A DNA stretch of 64,000 nt from Anaerobutyricum faecale (lineage in GTDB: Bacteria > Bacillota > Clostridia > Lachnospirales > Lachnospiraceae), in NCBI GenBank assembly GCA_019119645.1, contig DWWR01000002.1, positions 1-64,000 of the forward strand. The letters are read 5' to 3'. The position numbers and the translations under genes are program-made. This document shows positions 8,409-16,434 of this stretch, one piece after another. Every line of letters begins with the position of its first letter. Position 1 is the first letter of the stretch. A model generated the notes under the pieces. That model was not told the origin of the DNA and ran no database searches. It saw only the letters and a program-made list of their open reading frames with translations.

Positions 8409-9217
8409 AACATTGTATCTCCTTCCTCCGCTTTGCTTCTGTTCATAACAGCCATGCTGATCAGAATGAATGCCATCAGAACGATCGAGAGACCGGAACC
8501 GAGATTCCAGTTGTTGGACAGATTAAACTCCTGTTCAATGACGTTTCCGAGAAGAAGGATCTTGGATCCGCCGAGAATATCCGCCACAACGAACTCCGAC
8601 ATACTTGGAATAAAGACCATGGTCACTCCGCTGATAACGCCCGGCAGAGAAAGAGGGACGATAATTTTTCTGAAAGTCACAAAAACTGTCGCTCCCAGAT
8701 CCTGGGCCGCCTCAATGACATCCTTGTCGATCTTACTCATCACATTATAAATCGGCAGAATCATAAACGGCAGATAATCGTACACCATACCGATGAGAAT
8801 CGCCCCTTTTGTATACATGATCCGCTGCGCCGGCAGGCCAAAAAAGCCCAGAAGGGCGTTGATGATCCCGGTGTTGGAAAGAAGCATCTGCATGGCCAGT
8901 ACTCTCAAAAGAAAGTTGATCCACATGGGCAGGATAAACAGCATGATGATGGTGTTGGATACCTTGCCCTCATGCTGACTCAAAATATAGGCCAGAGGAT
9001 AGGCGATCACAAGACAGATCACCGTGCTGCAAAGCGCCATCATCAGAGAATTACCAAAAGCTTTATAATGCACCGGGTCAGCGATGGCCAATACATTTTC
9101 CAGTGTAAACGCGCCGCTGCCGTCGGTCAGACCGTAGTAAAGAATCATGAACAGCGGTAAAATAATAAATCCCAGTGCCCACACGATGTATGGGCTTGCC
9201 AATATCTTTCTATTCAT
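8402..9217 (-). CDS. potB: Spermidine/putrescine ABC transporter permease PotB
   Basis: 271 residues with six membrane segments and the EAA loop EAAQDLGATVFVTFRKIIVP. It overlaps potA by 8 bases at its start and potC by 7 at its end. Paired permease of the polyamine importer. Confidence 0.93.
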   Translation of the reverse strand: MNRKILASPYIVWALGFIILPLFMILYYGLTDGSGAFTLENVLAIADPVHYKAFGNSLMMALCSTVICLVIAYPLAYILSQHEGKVSNTIIMLFILPMWINFLLRVLAMQMLLSNTGIINALLGFFGLPAQRIMYTKGAILIGMVYDYLPFMILPIYNVMSKIDKDVIEAAQDLGATVFVTFRKIIVPLSLPGVISGVTMVFIPSMSEFVVADILGGSKILLLGNVIEQEFNLSNNWNLGSGLSIVLMAFILISMAVMNRSKAEEGDTMLW

Positions 9218-10283
9218 TTACATTCACCGCTTTCTCGTCATCAGATTCCGGTTTATTCATGATCTGAATATTAAATGGAATGACTGAAATGCTCACCTTT
9301 GTGCCCACCGGATGACAGACTGTGCTGTGCACCAGCCATTCATAACCGCCGGCCATGACGTCCATCTCATAATGAACGCCCTTAAAGATGAGGGAGGTGA
9401 CCACACCGTCCAGAATGCCTTTTCCTTCTTCCCCGAGAATCACATCCTCCGGACGAATCACCACGTCCACCGGACGGTTGGTGCCAAATCCCACATCCAC
9501 GCATTCAAACTTATGTCCCAAAATCTCCACCAGCCTGTCTTCCAGCATAATACCGTCGATGATATTGCTGTCGCCGATGAAGTCTGCCACAAAAGCGTTC
9601 TCCGGCTCGTTATAGATATCTTCCGGCGTACCCATCTGCTGAATATACCCCTGGTTCATGACCACCACTTTATCAGACATGGTCAGCGCCTCTTCCTGGT
9701 CATGAGTAATATAAATAAATGTGATGCCAAGCTCCTCCTTCAGGCGCATCAGCTCGTACTGCATGTCCTGGCGGAGCTTTAAATCGAGAGCCCCCAGGGG
9801 CTCATCAAGGAGCAGCACTTTCGGCTCATTGACAATGGCTCTGGCGATGGCAATCCGCTGCTGCTGGCCGCCGCTCAAAGAAGAAGGCTTACGTTTCTCA
9901 TAGCCGTCCAGATTCACCAGTTTTAAGGCATATTTGATCTTATCCCGGATATAGCTGTCCGACTTTTTCTTGATCTTTAAACCAAATGCGATGTTCTCCT
10001 CAATGGTCATATGCTGAAAAAGCGCATATTTCTGGAATACCGTGTTCAGATTTCTCTTGTTGGCCGGAACATCGGTGATATCTTTTCCGTCAAAAATCAC
10101 TCTGCCCCGGTCCGGTTTCTCAAAACCGCCGATAATCCGCAGCGTGGTCGTTTTTCCGCATCCGGATGGTCCCAGGAGGGTGATAAATTCATTTTCTTTG
10201 ACCTCCAGACACAGGTCATCCAGTACCATGGTTTCTCCAAAGGACTTGGAAATGTGATTTAATTCCACTAAGTTATTTTTCAT
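9210..10283 (-). CDS. potA: Spermidine/putrescine ABC transporter ATPase PotA
   Basis: 357 residues. Walker A GPSGCGKTT (about 38-46), signature LSGGQQQR, Walker B VLLLDEPLGALD and switch His in ITHDQEEA are all intact. The C-terminal TOBE domain (about 235-350) is normal for PotA. The SD is weak (AGGGA about 9 bases before the ATG), and the gene begins 47 bases after the regulator gene, so it probably depends on the common transcript from 11060-11088. Confidence 0.94.
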   Translation of the reverse strand: MKNNLVELNHISKSFGETMVLDDLCLEVKENEFITLLGPSGCGKTTTLRIIGGFEKPDRGRVIFDGKDITDVPANKRNLNTVFQKYALFQHMTIEENIAFGLKIKKKSDSYIRDKIKYALKLVNLDGYEKRKPSSLSGGQQQRIAIARAIVNEPKVLLLDEPLGALDLKLRQDMQYELMRLKEELGITFIYITHDQEEALTMSDKVVVMNQGYIQQMGTPEDIYNEPENAFVADFIGDSNIIDGIMLEDRLVEILGHKFECVDVGFGTNRPVDVVIRPEDVILGEEGKGILDGVVTSLIFKGVHYEMDVMAGGYEWLVHSTVCHPVGTKVSISVIPFNIQIMNKPESDDEKAVNVNE

Positions 10284-10330
10284 TTATGTTTTCCCTGTAT
10301 TCTAACCTTTCTCTCTGAATTTACATTTTT

Positions 10331-10867
10331 CTAAAAACTTGGAGGGGATGTCACCCATAAAATATCCGCACCTTTTTCAGAAGAAATGTAATGAGTCCGG
10401 TCGGCCGTATAGTAAAAAGAATCTCCCTTTCCGGCTGTGTGTATCTCCTTTCCCAGATGAATCACGATCTCTCCCCGCAGTACATATCCGAATTCTTCCC
10501 CCTCGTGGGGATTATCCGGATAGGTGGAACCTTTCGCCTCCAGATGCAGATAAATCGGCTCCATGGTATTTTTCTGAGCATTGGGAATGATCCACTGGAT
10601 TCGGTTACCGTACTCTTTATCTTCTTTTACAAAATAATCTTCTTCCGTAAAGACAATCTGTTCCTGTTCCTTCTCGCTGCGGAAAAATTCTCCGATGGAA
10701 GTTCCCAGGCATTGCAGGATATCCTCCAGAGTTGATATGGAAGGAGACGTCATATCCCGTTCCAGCTGGGAGATAAACCCCTTGCTCAGCTCGGCCCGGT
10801 CCGCCAGCTCTTCCTGTGTCAACCCCTGCTTTTTTCTCAAATCTCTGATTCTATGTCCAATATCCAT
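10331..10867 (-). CDS. Xre-family regulator with C-terminal cupin, likely polyamine-responsive
   Basis: 178 residues from the ATG at 10867. A helix-turn-helix (about 6-60, IRDLRKKQGLTQEELADRA) is followed by a cupin domain (110-178, HEGEEFGYVLRGE), the PuuR/MerR-like architecture of regulators next to potABCD in Firmicutes. The frame stays open upstream to a GTG at 11005, but that extension is a low-complexity basic stretch and has no SD. The ATG itself has only GGAAAG almost adjacent, so the start is not certain. A strong AAAGGAGG near 10955 has no usable ATG behind it. The palindrome at 11023-11043 is a natural candidate for its own binding site. Confidence 0.82.
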   Translation of the reverse strand: MDIGHRIRDLRKKQGLTQEELADRAELSKGFISQLERDMTSPSISTLEDILQCLGTSIGEFFRSEKEQEQIVFTEEDYFVKEDKEYGNRIQWIIPNAQKNTMEPIYLHLEAKGSTYPDNPHEGEEFGYVLRGEIVIHLGKEIHTAGKGDSFYYTADRTHYISSEKGADILWVTSPPSF

Positions 10868-11022
10868 ACTTTCCGGCCCACAGCGCTGTCTTCCTTTGAC
10901 ATGAAAAACCGCGTCTGCCCTTCTGCTGTTTCTGGCAGAAAATGCCCGGCGGCACCTCCTTTTTCTCTCTTTTTTCTCTTTTCCCTCTGCGGACTTTTTC
11001 GTCACTCGGGAAGGTCAGTAAT

Positions 11023-11043
11023 TACTAAACAGAAAGTTTAGTA
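11023..11043. promoter_or_regulatory. Palindromic operator candidate of the pot operon
   Basis: Perfect inverted repeat TACTAAAC-N5-GTTTAGTA. It lies about 10-30 bases downstream of the predicted transcription start of the regulator-potABCD operon, where a bound repressor would block the transcript. Binding by the adjacent Xre-cupin protein is inference. Confidence 0.6.
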
Positions 11044-11059
11044 TAATTAAACAAGCTGT

Positions 11060-11088
11060 ATTATGGCAGACACTGGTATATTTGTCAA
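11060..11088 (-). promoter_or_regulatory. Sigma-A promoter of the regulator-potABCD-greA operon
   Basis: Minus strand: TTGACA (11083-11088), exactly 17 bases, CATAAT (11060-11065). The predicted start is about 11053. It directly abuts the cinA terminator at 11089-11112. Confidence 0.75.
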
Positions 11089-11112
11089 GAAAAAAATCCT
11101 GCCCGATGCAGG
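11089..11112 (-). terminator. Rho-independent terminator of cinA
   Basis: Minus strand CCTGC-N5-GCAGG followed by ATTTTTTTC. A longer outer pairing ATCCTG/CAGGAT may add stability. Confidence 0.7.
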
Positions 11113-11209
11113 CATTCGCCGCCATACATCTGACAGGATGATCTCATAGTGTTCGTACAGGTATTTTGTATTGTTTTATTCCGGAGTGATCTGCGTGTTT
11201 TCTTTTGAT

Positions 11210-12004
11210 CTACGCGTCTTCTTTTACCCAGGCAATCTTATCTGCGAGGATCTCCGCAATCTTTGTCACCACTGGCTTCATGAGCACCAGAGCTTCCTCT
11301 CTGGTCTTTCCGGAGGCTGTCACCCGGATCAAAACGCCGTCCTCTTTGGCATAGGTGGCCACTGTCGGGTTCTCATTATCAAGGATATCGCCCAGCTGGT
11401 CCGCGATCGGCGCCTCCCCGATAACGCTCAGCGGCAGTTCATCCGGTCCCTTGACCTTGATATTGATGGATACAAAAACATGGTCGGAAAGGCGCCGGAT
11501 GTACAGTCGGCTGCACTCCTCAAATAATGCCTTCATCTCCTTCGGCGGTCCCGGAAGCATGATCACCGCTTTATTGCCCTGGGCCATGATAATCCCCGGC
11601 GCCAGACCAGCCGGATTGGTGATGACCAGCGCGCCCTCCGGCACCATAGCCTGTTTTTTCTGACTTTCTGTCATCTGAGTGATGCCATAGGATTCCAGCC
11701 TCTTTTTCACATGCTGATACGTCTTTTTGTCAAAAATCAGCTGTTTGCCAAAATAAGAAGCCGCCACTTCCTTGGTCAGATCATCCTTCGTCGGCCCGAG
11801 GCCTCCGGTGGTGATAATCAGGTCCGAACGCTCCAGAGCCGTTCTTAATACATTGCTGAGTCTCTCCTCGTTGTCTCCGACTACGGACTGATAATACAGG
11901 TCAATGCCCAGTTTTGCCATCTCTTTGGCAATGTACTGGGCGTTAGTATTTACGATATTTCCCAATAACAGTTCCGTTCCAACACTGATAATTTCCGCTA
12001 CCAT
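11210..12004 (-). CDS. cinA: CinA-type MoaB/MogA-like domain protein, lacking the PncC domain
   Basis: 264 residues. The MoCF-biosynthesis-like domain (SVGTELLLGNIVNTNAQYIA, TTGGLGPTKDDLT, MLPGPPKEM) and the middle alpha/beta domain of CinA are present. Full-length bacterial CinA is about 410 residues with a C-terminal nicotinamide-nucleotide amidohydrolase (PncC) domain. Here the frame stops right at that domain boundary, and the next 100 bases contain no PncC-like coding in any frame. CinA N-domains have been linked to ADP-ribose pyrophosphatase activity. Monocistronic, with its own promoter and terminator. Confidence 0.85.
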   Translation of the reverse strand: MVAEIISVGTELLLGNIVNTNAQYIAKEMAKLGIDLYYQSVVGDNEERLSNVLRTALERSDLIITTGGLGPTKDDLTKEVAASYFGKQLIFDKKTYQHVKKRLESYGITQMTESQKKQAMVPEGALVITNPAGLAPGIIMAQGNKAVIMLPGPPKEMKALFEECSRLYIRRLSDHVFVSINIKVKGPDELPLSVIGEAPIADQLGDILDNENPTVATYAKEDGVLIRVTASGKTREEALVLMKPVVTKIAEILADKIAWVKEDA

Positions 12005-12035
12005 AACTCTCGCCTTTCTTCTCTGTTTTTATTTC

Positions 12036-12044
12036 ATTATAACA
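12036..12044 (-). promoter_or_regulatory. Extended -10 promoter of cinA
   Basis: Minus strand TGTTATAAT is a perfect extended -10 (TGnTATAAT), about 30 bases before the cinA ATG. No good -35 is visible at 17 bases, as is common for extended -10 promoters. Confidence 0.5.
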
Positions 12045-12096
12045 GAGGCTCTCATTTTTTTCCAGAGCAGCAACCTGGTTTTTATCCTGACATTCT

Positions 12097-12138
12097 GAAT
12101 AAATTCGGCGCTTTGCGTTCATCCTTTTATATGAACGC
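12097..12138 (+). promoter_or_regulatory. Candidate sporulation-sigma promoter and hairpin before sigG
   Basis: GAATA (12097-12101), 18-base spacer, CATCCTT (12120-12126) resembles the sigma-G consensus (GHATR-18-CATnnTA), which would allow autoregulation. A perfect 8-bp inverted repeat GCGTTCAT/ATGAACGC (12115-12122 and 12131-12138) overlaps the -10. Sigma-F dependence is equally possible. Confidence 0.35.
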
Positions 12139-12239
12139 AGGAGAAATTTTCTGCAGACATCACAGGATTGATTTCCTGCCGCAGGCAGGGTTCAGAAAAC
12201 AGAATGTAAAAAGCAGGATATAACAGCAGGAGGGTACAA

Positions 12240-13019
12240 ATGTTTCTAAACAAGGTAGAAATATGCGGTGTAAACACCTCGGAGCTTCCCCTTCTCTCAG
12301 AAGAGGAAAAAAACAGCCTGTTTGAGAAAATCGAACAGGGAGATGCCGACGCCAGAGAGCAGTATATCAAAGGCAATCTCCGGCTGGTTTTAAGCGTCAT
12401 TCAGCGTTTCTCCGGCAACCATGAAAATGCCGATGATCTGTTTCAGGTGGGATGCATCGGCCTGATGAAAGCCATCGACAATTTTGACCGGACCCTGGAC
12501 GTCAAATTTTCCACCTATGCCGTCCCTATGATCCTCGGAGAAGTCCGCCGCTATCTCAGAGACAACAACAGTATCCGGGTCAGCCGTTCCCTCCGGGACA
12601 CGGCCTACAAAGCCATCTACGCCAGAGAGCAGCTGCTCAAGACCATGGACCGGGATCCGACCATTGAGGAAATCTCTAAAGAAATCAATCTTCCGGAAGA
12701 GGACATCATCTATGCCCTGGATGCCATCGCCACTCCCGTCTCTCTCTTTGAACCGGTGTATCAGGACGGAAATGACGCTCTTTTTCTCATGGATCAGGTT
12801 TGTGATAAAAAAAGCAGGGAAGAGACCTGGGTGGAACATCTGGCTCTGCAGGACGCCATGAATCAGCTTACCAGCCGGGAATATAATATTATCCGGAAAC
12901 GATTCTATGAAGGAAAGACTCAGACGGAAGTCGCCGATGAGATCAGCATCTCCCAGGCCCAGGTCAGCCGCCTGGAAAAAAACGCACTGAAATCCATCCG
13001 AAGCTACTTAAATGAATAA
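12240..13019 (+). CDS. sigG: Forespore sigma factor sigma-G
   Basis: 259 residues, the normal length. The N-terminal NKVEICGVNTSELPLLS is the sigma-G hallmark. Region 2 (GNLRLVLSVIQRF, FQVGCIGLMKAIDNFD, FSTYAVPMILGEVRRYLRD), region 3 and the region 4 HTH (EISISQAQVSRLEKNALK) follow. AGGAGG lies six bases before the ATG. It drives late forespore genes. Unusually, it points toward sigE instead of following it on the same strand. The two share a bidirectional terminator. Confidence 0.95.
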   Translation: MFLNKVEICGVNTSELPLLSEEEKNSLFEKIEQGDADAREQYIKGNLRLVLSVIQRFSGNHENADDLFQVGCIGLMKAIDNFDRTLDVKFSTYAVPMILGEVRRYLRDNNSIRVSRSLRDTAYKAIYAREQLLKTMDRDPTIEEISKEINLPEEDIIYALDAIATPVSLFEPVYQDGNDALFLMDQVCDKKSREETWVEHLALQDAMNQLTSREYNIIRKRFYEGKTQTEVADEISISQAQVSRLEKNALKSIRSYLNE

Positions 13020-13026
13020 CACCACT

Positions 13027-13125
13027 AAAAAATCTGCCGCAACGCCGATGATCGCTCAAAAGGGGAAAACTTTTTCATCCCGGACAGATGATTCGTTTTC
13101 CTCTGAAGCGTGCCGCAGATTTTTT
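13027..13125. terminator. Bidirectional terminator between sigG and sigE
   Basis: AAAAAATCTGC (13027-13037) pairs with GCAGATTTTTT (13115-13125), extended by GCAACGC/GCGTGC. The stem ends in T-runs on both strands, but the enclosed loop is long (about 65 bases). Confidence 0.55.
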
Positions 13126-13132
13126 ACAAGTT

Positions 13133-13873
13133 TCATTCCATTTTTATCATCTCTTTTTTCAGCCTATGTATGATCTTTTTCTCCAGACGGGAAATGTAAG
13201 ACTGGGAGATACCGAGCATATCCGCCACCTCTTTCTGAGTCTTCTCCTCCTCGTTTCCGTTGAGCCCGAAACGCAGGGAAATGATCAGCTTTTCTCTGTC
13301 CGTAAGGGTCTCCATGGCTTTTTTCAGCAGTTTTTTATCAATCTCATCCTCAATGTCTCTGGAAATGATATCGTCGTCGGTCCCCAGGATATCTGACAGG
13401 AGCAGTTCGTTTCCATCCCAGTCCACATTGAGGGGCTCGTCAATGGAAACCTCCATTCTTGTCTTGCTGGTCCTTCTCAGATACATGAGAATCTCGTTTT
13501 CTATGCAGCGGGACGCGTAGGTGGCCAGCTTGATTTTCCGTTCCAGGTTGAAGGTCTGAATGGCCTTGATGAGACCTATGGTCCCAATGGAAATCAAATC
13601 CTCCACTCCGATGCCCGTGTTCTCGAATTTTTTTGCTATGTATACCACCAGTCTTAAATTTCTCTCAATCAGGATCGCCTTGGCTTCCTCGCTTCTTCTC
13701 GTATCCAGCTGGCTTAATACATAAGCCTCTTCTTCCGGCTCCAGCGGCGGCGGAAGCACGTCGGTTCCTCCTATGTAATGGACTTCTCCCCGCGGATGAA
13801 ACAACTGCTTTACGTTGTTTACCATGGTGAATTTCACCCGCTCCATTCCCGATACATTTAACACAACTGGCAT
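13133..13873 (-). CDS. sigE: Mother-cell sigma factor sigma-E
   Basis: 246 residues. The N-terminal pro-region (about 1-30) is removed by SpoIIGA in the family. Then come region 2 (LIERNLRLVVYIAKKF, DLISIGTIGLIKAIQTF, KLATYASRCIENEILMYLRR) and region 4 (EVADMLGISQSYISRLEKKI). It lies 50 bases after spoIIGA and is surely co-transcribed with it. It likely controls spoIVA at 55380-56849, which has a matching promoter. Confidence 0.95.
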   Translation of the reverse strand: MPVVLNVSGMERVKFTMVNNVKQLFHPRGEVHYIGGTDVLPPPLEPEEEAYVLSQLDTRRSEEAKAILIERNLRLVVYIAKKFENTGIGVEDLISIGTIGLIKAIQTFNLERKIKLATYASRCIENEILMYLRRTSKTRMEVSIDEPLNVDWDGNELLLSDILGTDDDIISRDIEDEIDKKLLKKAMETLTDREKLIISLRFGLNGNEEEKTQKEVADMLGISQSYISRLEKKIIHRLKKEMIKME

Positions 13874-13924
13874 CTGTCCTATCCCCTCCTAAATCAGTAC
13901 AGACTCTTGTAGCCGCCGATCGGT

Positions 13925-14830
13925 TCAGCTTTCTCTGCCCGTATCGACACCCGGCGTCTGTTTTGTAAAAATATCTGCCGGCAGCAATACCGCAAATCTT
14001 CCGTCCTGAAAGATTTCCTGTGCGGTGATTCCCATCAGTCCCTCTGTGTCTGCGAGCACCTCCCCATGTTTTTTTACAATGATGTGGTCCGCAGCAATTC
14101 CCGGCATCCAGCCGTCTTTCCTGCCGACGGACGAATACGTAATCCGGTGGATCCCCGACCACAGATTTTCTGTCATGATTTTCCAGGGAAAATCCTTTTG
14201 TGTCACAAGAAAAGAAAGGATTTTCTTTTCCTCTTCATCCAGAAGTCCCTCCGCTTTTTCCAGAGGCAGGACACAGATTCCTCTTCCTGTCCACTGACTG
14301 ACCAGAAGATTCCCGGAATCGTACCATCCCTGCAGACTCACAGTACGTCCTTTTCTCCGGATCTCCACTTCATAGGTACATTCTTTGATCTTCTCTGTCT
14401 CCCGCTGCATCCTCTTCCCCGCGCTTCTTATAAAAGCGGCCGCAGCCATACAGCCGACAGGCACCCACCATTGTACCGGCGGCGCTTTTCCTCTCTCTGT
14501 CAAAATATGAAGCAGAACATGACAAAAGCCGCCCAGAAGGAAGGTATACCCAAAGACCGCCGCCGCAGTTTTTAAAAAAAGCGGCAGACTGCGGATAGAA
14601 AACGTCCACAGAAGAACCAGACTGATCAAAAAGAATCCTTCCAGCATTCTCACTGTGCCGGAAACAATTCCCGCCTGGCAAAGCCAGAACAGGTAGCTTC
14701 CCGCCGCCAGAAAGGCTCCTGCTGCAATTCTTCTTTCTTTCATGCCGGGAAAAAAATCTTTTTTCACCAGCGCCAAAATCAGGTAGTCAATCATCCAGTT
14801 CAACAAAAACAGAACGTCCAGATAAATCAT
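13925..14830 (-). CDS. spoIIGA: Sporulation sigma-E factor processing peptidase SpoIIGA
   Basis: 301 residues: five N-terminal membrane segments (about 1-125) and a cytoplasmic aspartic-protease domain with the catalytic motif WYDSGN (near residue 167). It cleaves pro-sigma-E in the mother cell after activation by SpoIIR. It sits directly upstream of its substrate gene, as in other spore formers. Confidence 0.92.
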   Translation of the reverse strand: MIYLDVLFLLNWMIDYLILALVKKDFFPGMKERRIAAGAFLAAGSYLFWLCQAGIVSGTVRMLEGFFLISLVLLWTFSIRSLPLFLKTAAAVFGYTFLLGGFCHVLLHILTERGKAPPVQWWVPVGCMAAAAFIRSAGKRMQRETEKIKECTYEVEIRRKGRTVSLQGWYDSGNLLVSQWTGRGICVLPLEKAEGLLDEEEKKILSFLVTQKDFPWKIMTENLWSGIHRITYSSVGRKDGWMPGIAADHIIVKKHGEVLADTEGLMGITAQEIFQDGRFAVLLPADIFTKQTPGVDTGRES

Positions 14831-14906
14831 GTTTCATAAAATCTCAGTGTTTTTCAGAAACCGATGGTTTTTTATTCTGCGAATTTATTGTACTATAAAA
14901 GAATAC

Positions 14907-14956
14907 AAAAAAAAGTCGAAACCGATAGGAAAAATCCTAAATGTTTCGACTTTTTT
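14907..14956. terminator. Terminator downstream of ftsZ, usable on both strands
   Basis: GTCGAAAC (14915-14922) pairs with GTTTCGAC (14943-14950), extended by A-run/T-run, with inner TAGGA/TCCTA. It separates ftsZ from spoIIGA. The stem contains AGTCGAA, one base from the Spo0A box TGTCGAA, which may be coincidence. Confidence 0.75.
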
Positions 14957-14964
14957 ATACACAG

Positions 14965-14986
14965 AAAAGGCCGGCTCCCGCCGGCC
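14965..14986 (-). terminator. First terminator of ftsZ
   Basis: Perfect GC-rich stem GGCCGGC-TCCC-GCCGGCC, followed on the minus strand by TTTTCTG. With 14907-14956 it forms a tandem pair after ftsZ. Confidence 0.7.
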
Positions 14987-15057
14987 CTTGCATATAGTAT
15001 TGATTCATCTGGTTATTTCATCATATAACAACAGATTCTCCAGACATTGTCTGTCTT

Positions 15058-16206
15058 TTACCGTCTCTTCTGAAGAAATTCCGGGATCTTAATCTCCATA
15101 TCCCCTGCATCGTAAGAACGGGAGGAGTTATTTGGCTGCTCCGCTCTCTTGGAAGGAGCGGTCTTGATAGCCTGACCATTATATGTAGGTCCGTTCTCCG
15201 GCTTCTTGCTGCCAGCCGGGCGGGTACTCTTCTTGGAAGTGCCTGTGCCGGATACGTCGTGAAGACCGGTGGCGATGATCGTGATGCTCACCTCGTCTTC
15301 CGGAATGTCTTCGCTCTCCACATTACCGAAGATAATGTTGGCTTCGTCGCCGGCCACTTCTGTCAGATAAGAAACAGCCTCGTATACTTCCTGAATGCCC
15401 ACATCTCCGGAGAAGTTGATGATAATGTCGGTGGCGCCGCTCACTGTTGTCTCCAGCAGCGGGCTCTCCATGGCCTTTTTGATGGCCTCCACAGCTTTAT
15501 CTTCACCACTGCCCACGCCAATACCGATATGAGCAATGCCCTTGTCTCTCATGACAGTCTGGATATCCGCGAAATCCAGGTTAATGAGACCCGGTTTAAA
15601 AATCAGGTCGGTGATTCCCTGTACACCCTGCTGGAGTACTTCGTCTGCCTTGCAGAAGGCATCCTTGATGGATGTTCTCTTATCACAAATCTGCAGCAGC
15701 TTATCGTTTGGGATAATGATCAGTGTATCTACGTTCTCTTTGAGACGCTCAATACCCATGAGCGCATTGTTCATCCTTGGCTTGCCCTCAAAGATAAATG
15801 GTTTGGTGACAACACCCACTGTCAGTATTCCCAGATCTTTAGCGATCTCTGCCACAATCGGAGCTGCACCTGTACCGGTTCCGCCTCCCATACCGCAGGT
15901 TACAAAAACCATATCGGCATCTTTGACCAGCTCGGTAATCTCGTCCCGGTTCTCTTCCACCGCAGCCGCACCGATTTCCGGTTTTGCTCCGGCGCCCAGT
16001 CCCTTGGTCAGTCTCTCTCCAATCTGTACGCGTGTAGCCGCCTTACATAAATCCAGAGCCTGTTTATCTGTATTGATACCGATTAATTCCACTCCCTCAA
16101 TTGATTCGTCAACCATACGGTTCACGGCATTGTTTCCGGCTCCGCCGACTCCGATTACCAGGATTTTAGCGTGAGCTAATTCTTCGTTTGACATAATTTC
16201 CAGCAA
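15058..16206 (-). CDS. ftsZ: Cell division GTPase FtsZ
   Basis: 382 residues. Tubulin signature GGGTGTGAAP (about 108-117), N-terminal nucleotide loop VGVGGAGNNAVNRM, T7 loop with NLDFAD, and the C-terminal FtsA/ZipA-binding-type peptide IKIPEFLQKRR after a disordered linker (320-370). The start is read as TTG at 16206 because AAGGAGGAG sits six bases before it. The in-frame ATG at 16194 is too far. It has its own promoter (16269-16297) and double terminator. It assembles the Z-ring. Confidence 0.97.
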   Translation of the reverse strand: MLEIMSNEELAHAKILVIGVGGAGNNAVNRMVDESIEGVELIGINTDKQALDLCKAATRVQIGERLTKGLGAGAKPEIGAAAVEENRDEITELVKDADMVFVTCGMGGGTGTGAAPIVAEIAKDLGILTVGVVTKPFIFEGKPRMNNALMGIERLKENVDTLIIIPNDKLLQICDKRTSIKDAFCKADEVLQQGVQGITDLIFKPGLINLDFADIQTVMRDKGIAHIGIGVGSGEDKAVEAIKKAMESPLLETTVSGATDIIINFSGDVGIQEVYEAVSYLTEVAGDEANIIFGNVESEDIPEDEVSITIIATGLHDVSGTGTSKKSTRPAGSKKPENGPTYNGQAIKTAPSKRAEQPNNSSRSYDAGDMEIKIPEFLQKRR

Positions 16207-16268
16207 GGTCTACTCCTCCTTATTCTATATAAATGAATATAATCCACCTGATTTTAGTTTATGGTTAT

Positions 16269-16297
16269 ATAATACGTTTTTTCATAGAAATAATCAA
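16269..16297 (-). promoter_or_regulatory. Sigma-A promoter of ftsZ
   Basis: Minus strand: TTGATT (16292-16297), 17 bases, TATTAT (16269-16274), in an AT-rich gap between divIB and ftsZ. ftsZ can therefore be expressed apart from the dcw transcript. Confidence 0.65.
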
Positions 16298-16434
16298 CAA
16301 AAATTTTTATTTTTGTCACGTTCCTATTTTCACTGTTTTTCCAAATTATATGTATATTCCTGTTTTTTCTGAAGTATGAATCATTTTTGCATTATTTTTT
16401 AACGAAAAACTCTTTTTTTCAAAACTATTTTTGT

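Noticed and set aside
14915..14950. Spo0A boxes controlling spoIIGA
   Set aside because: AGTCGAA differs from the box and is fully explained as part of a terminator stem; no matching promoter spacing was found.
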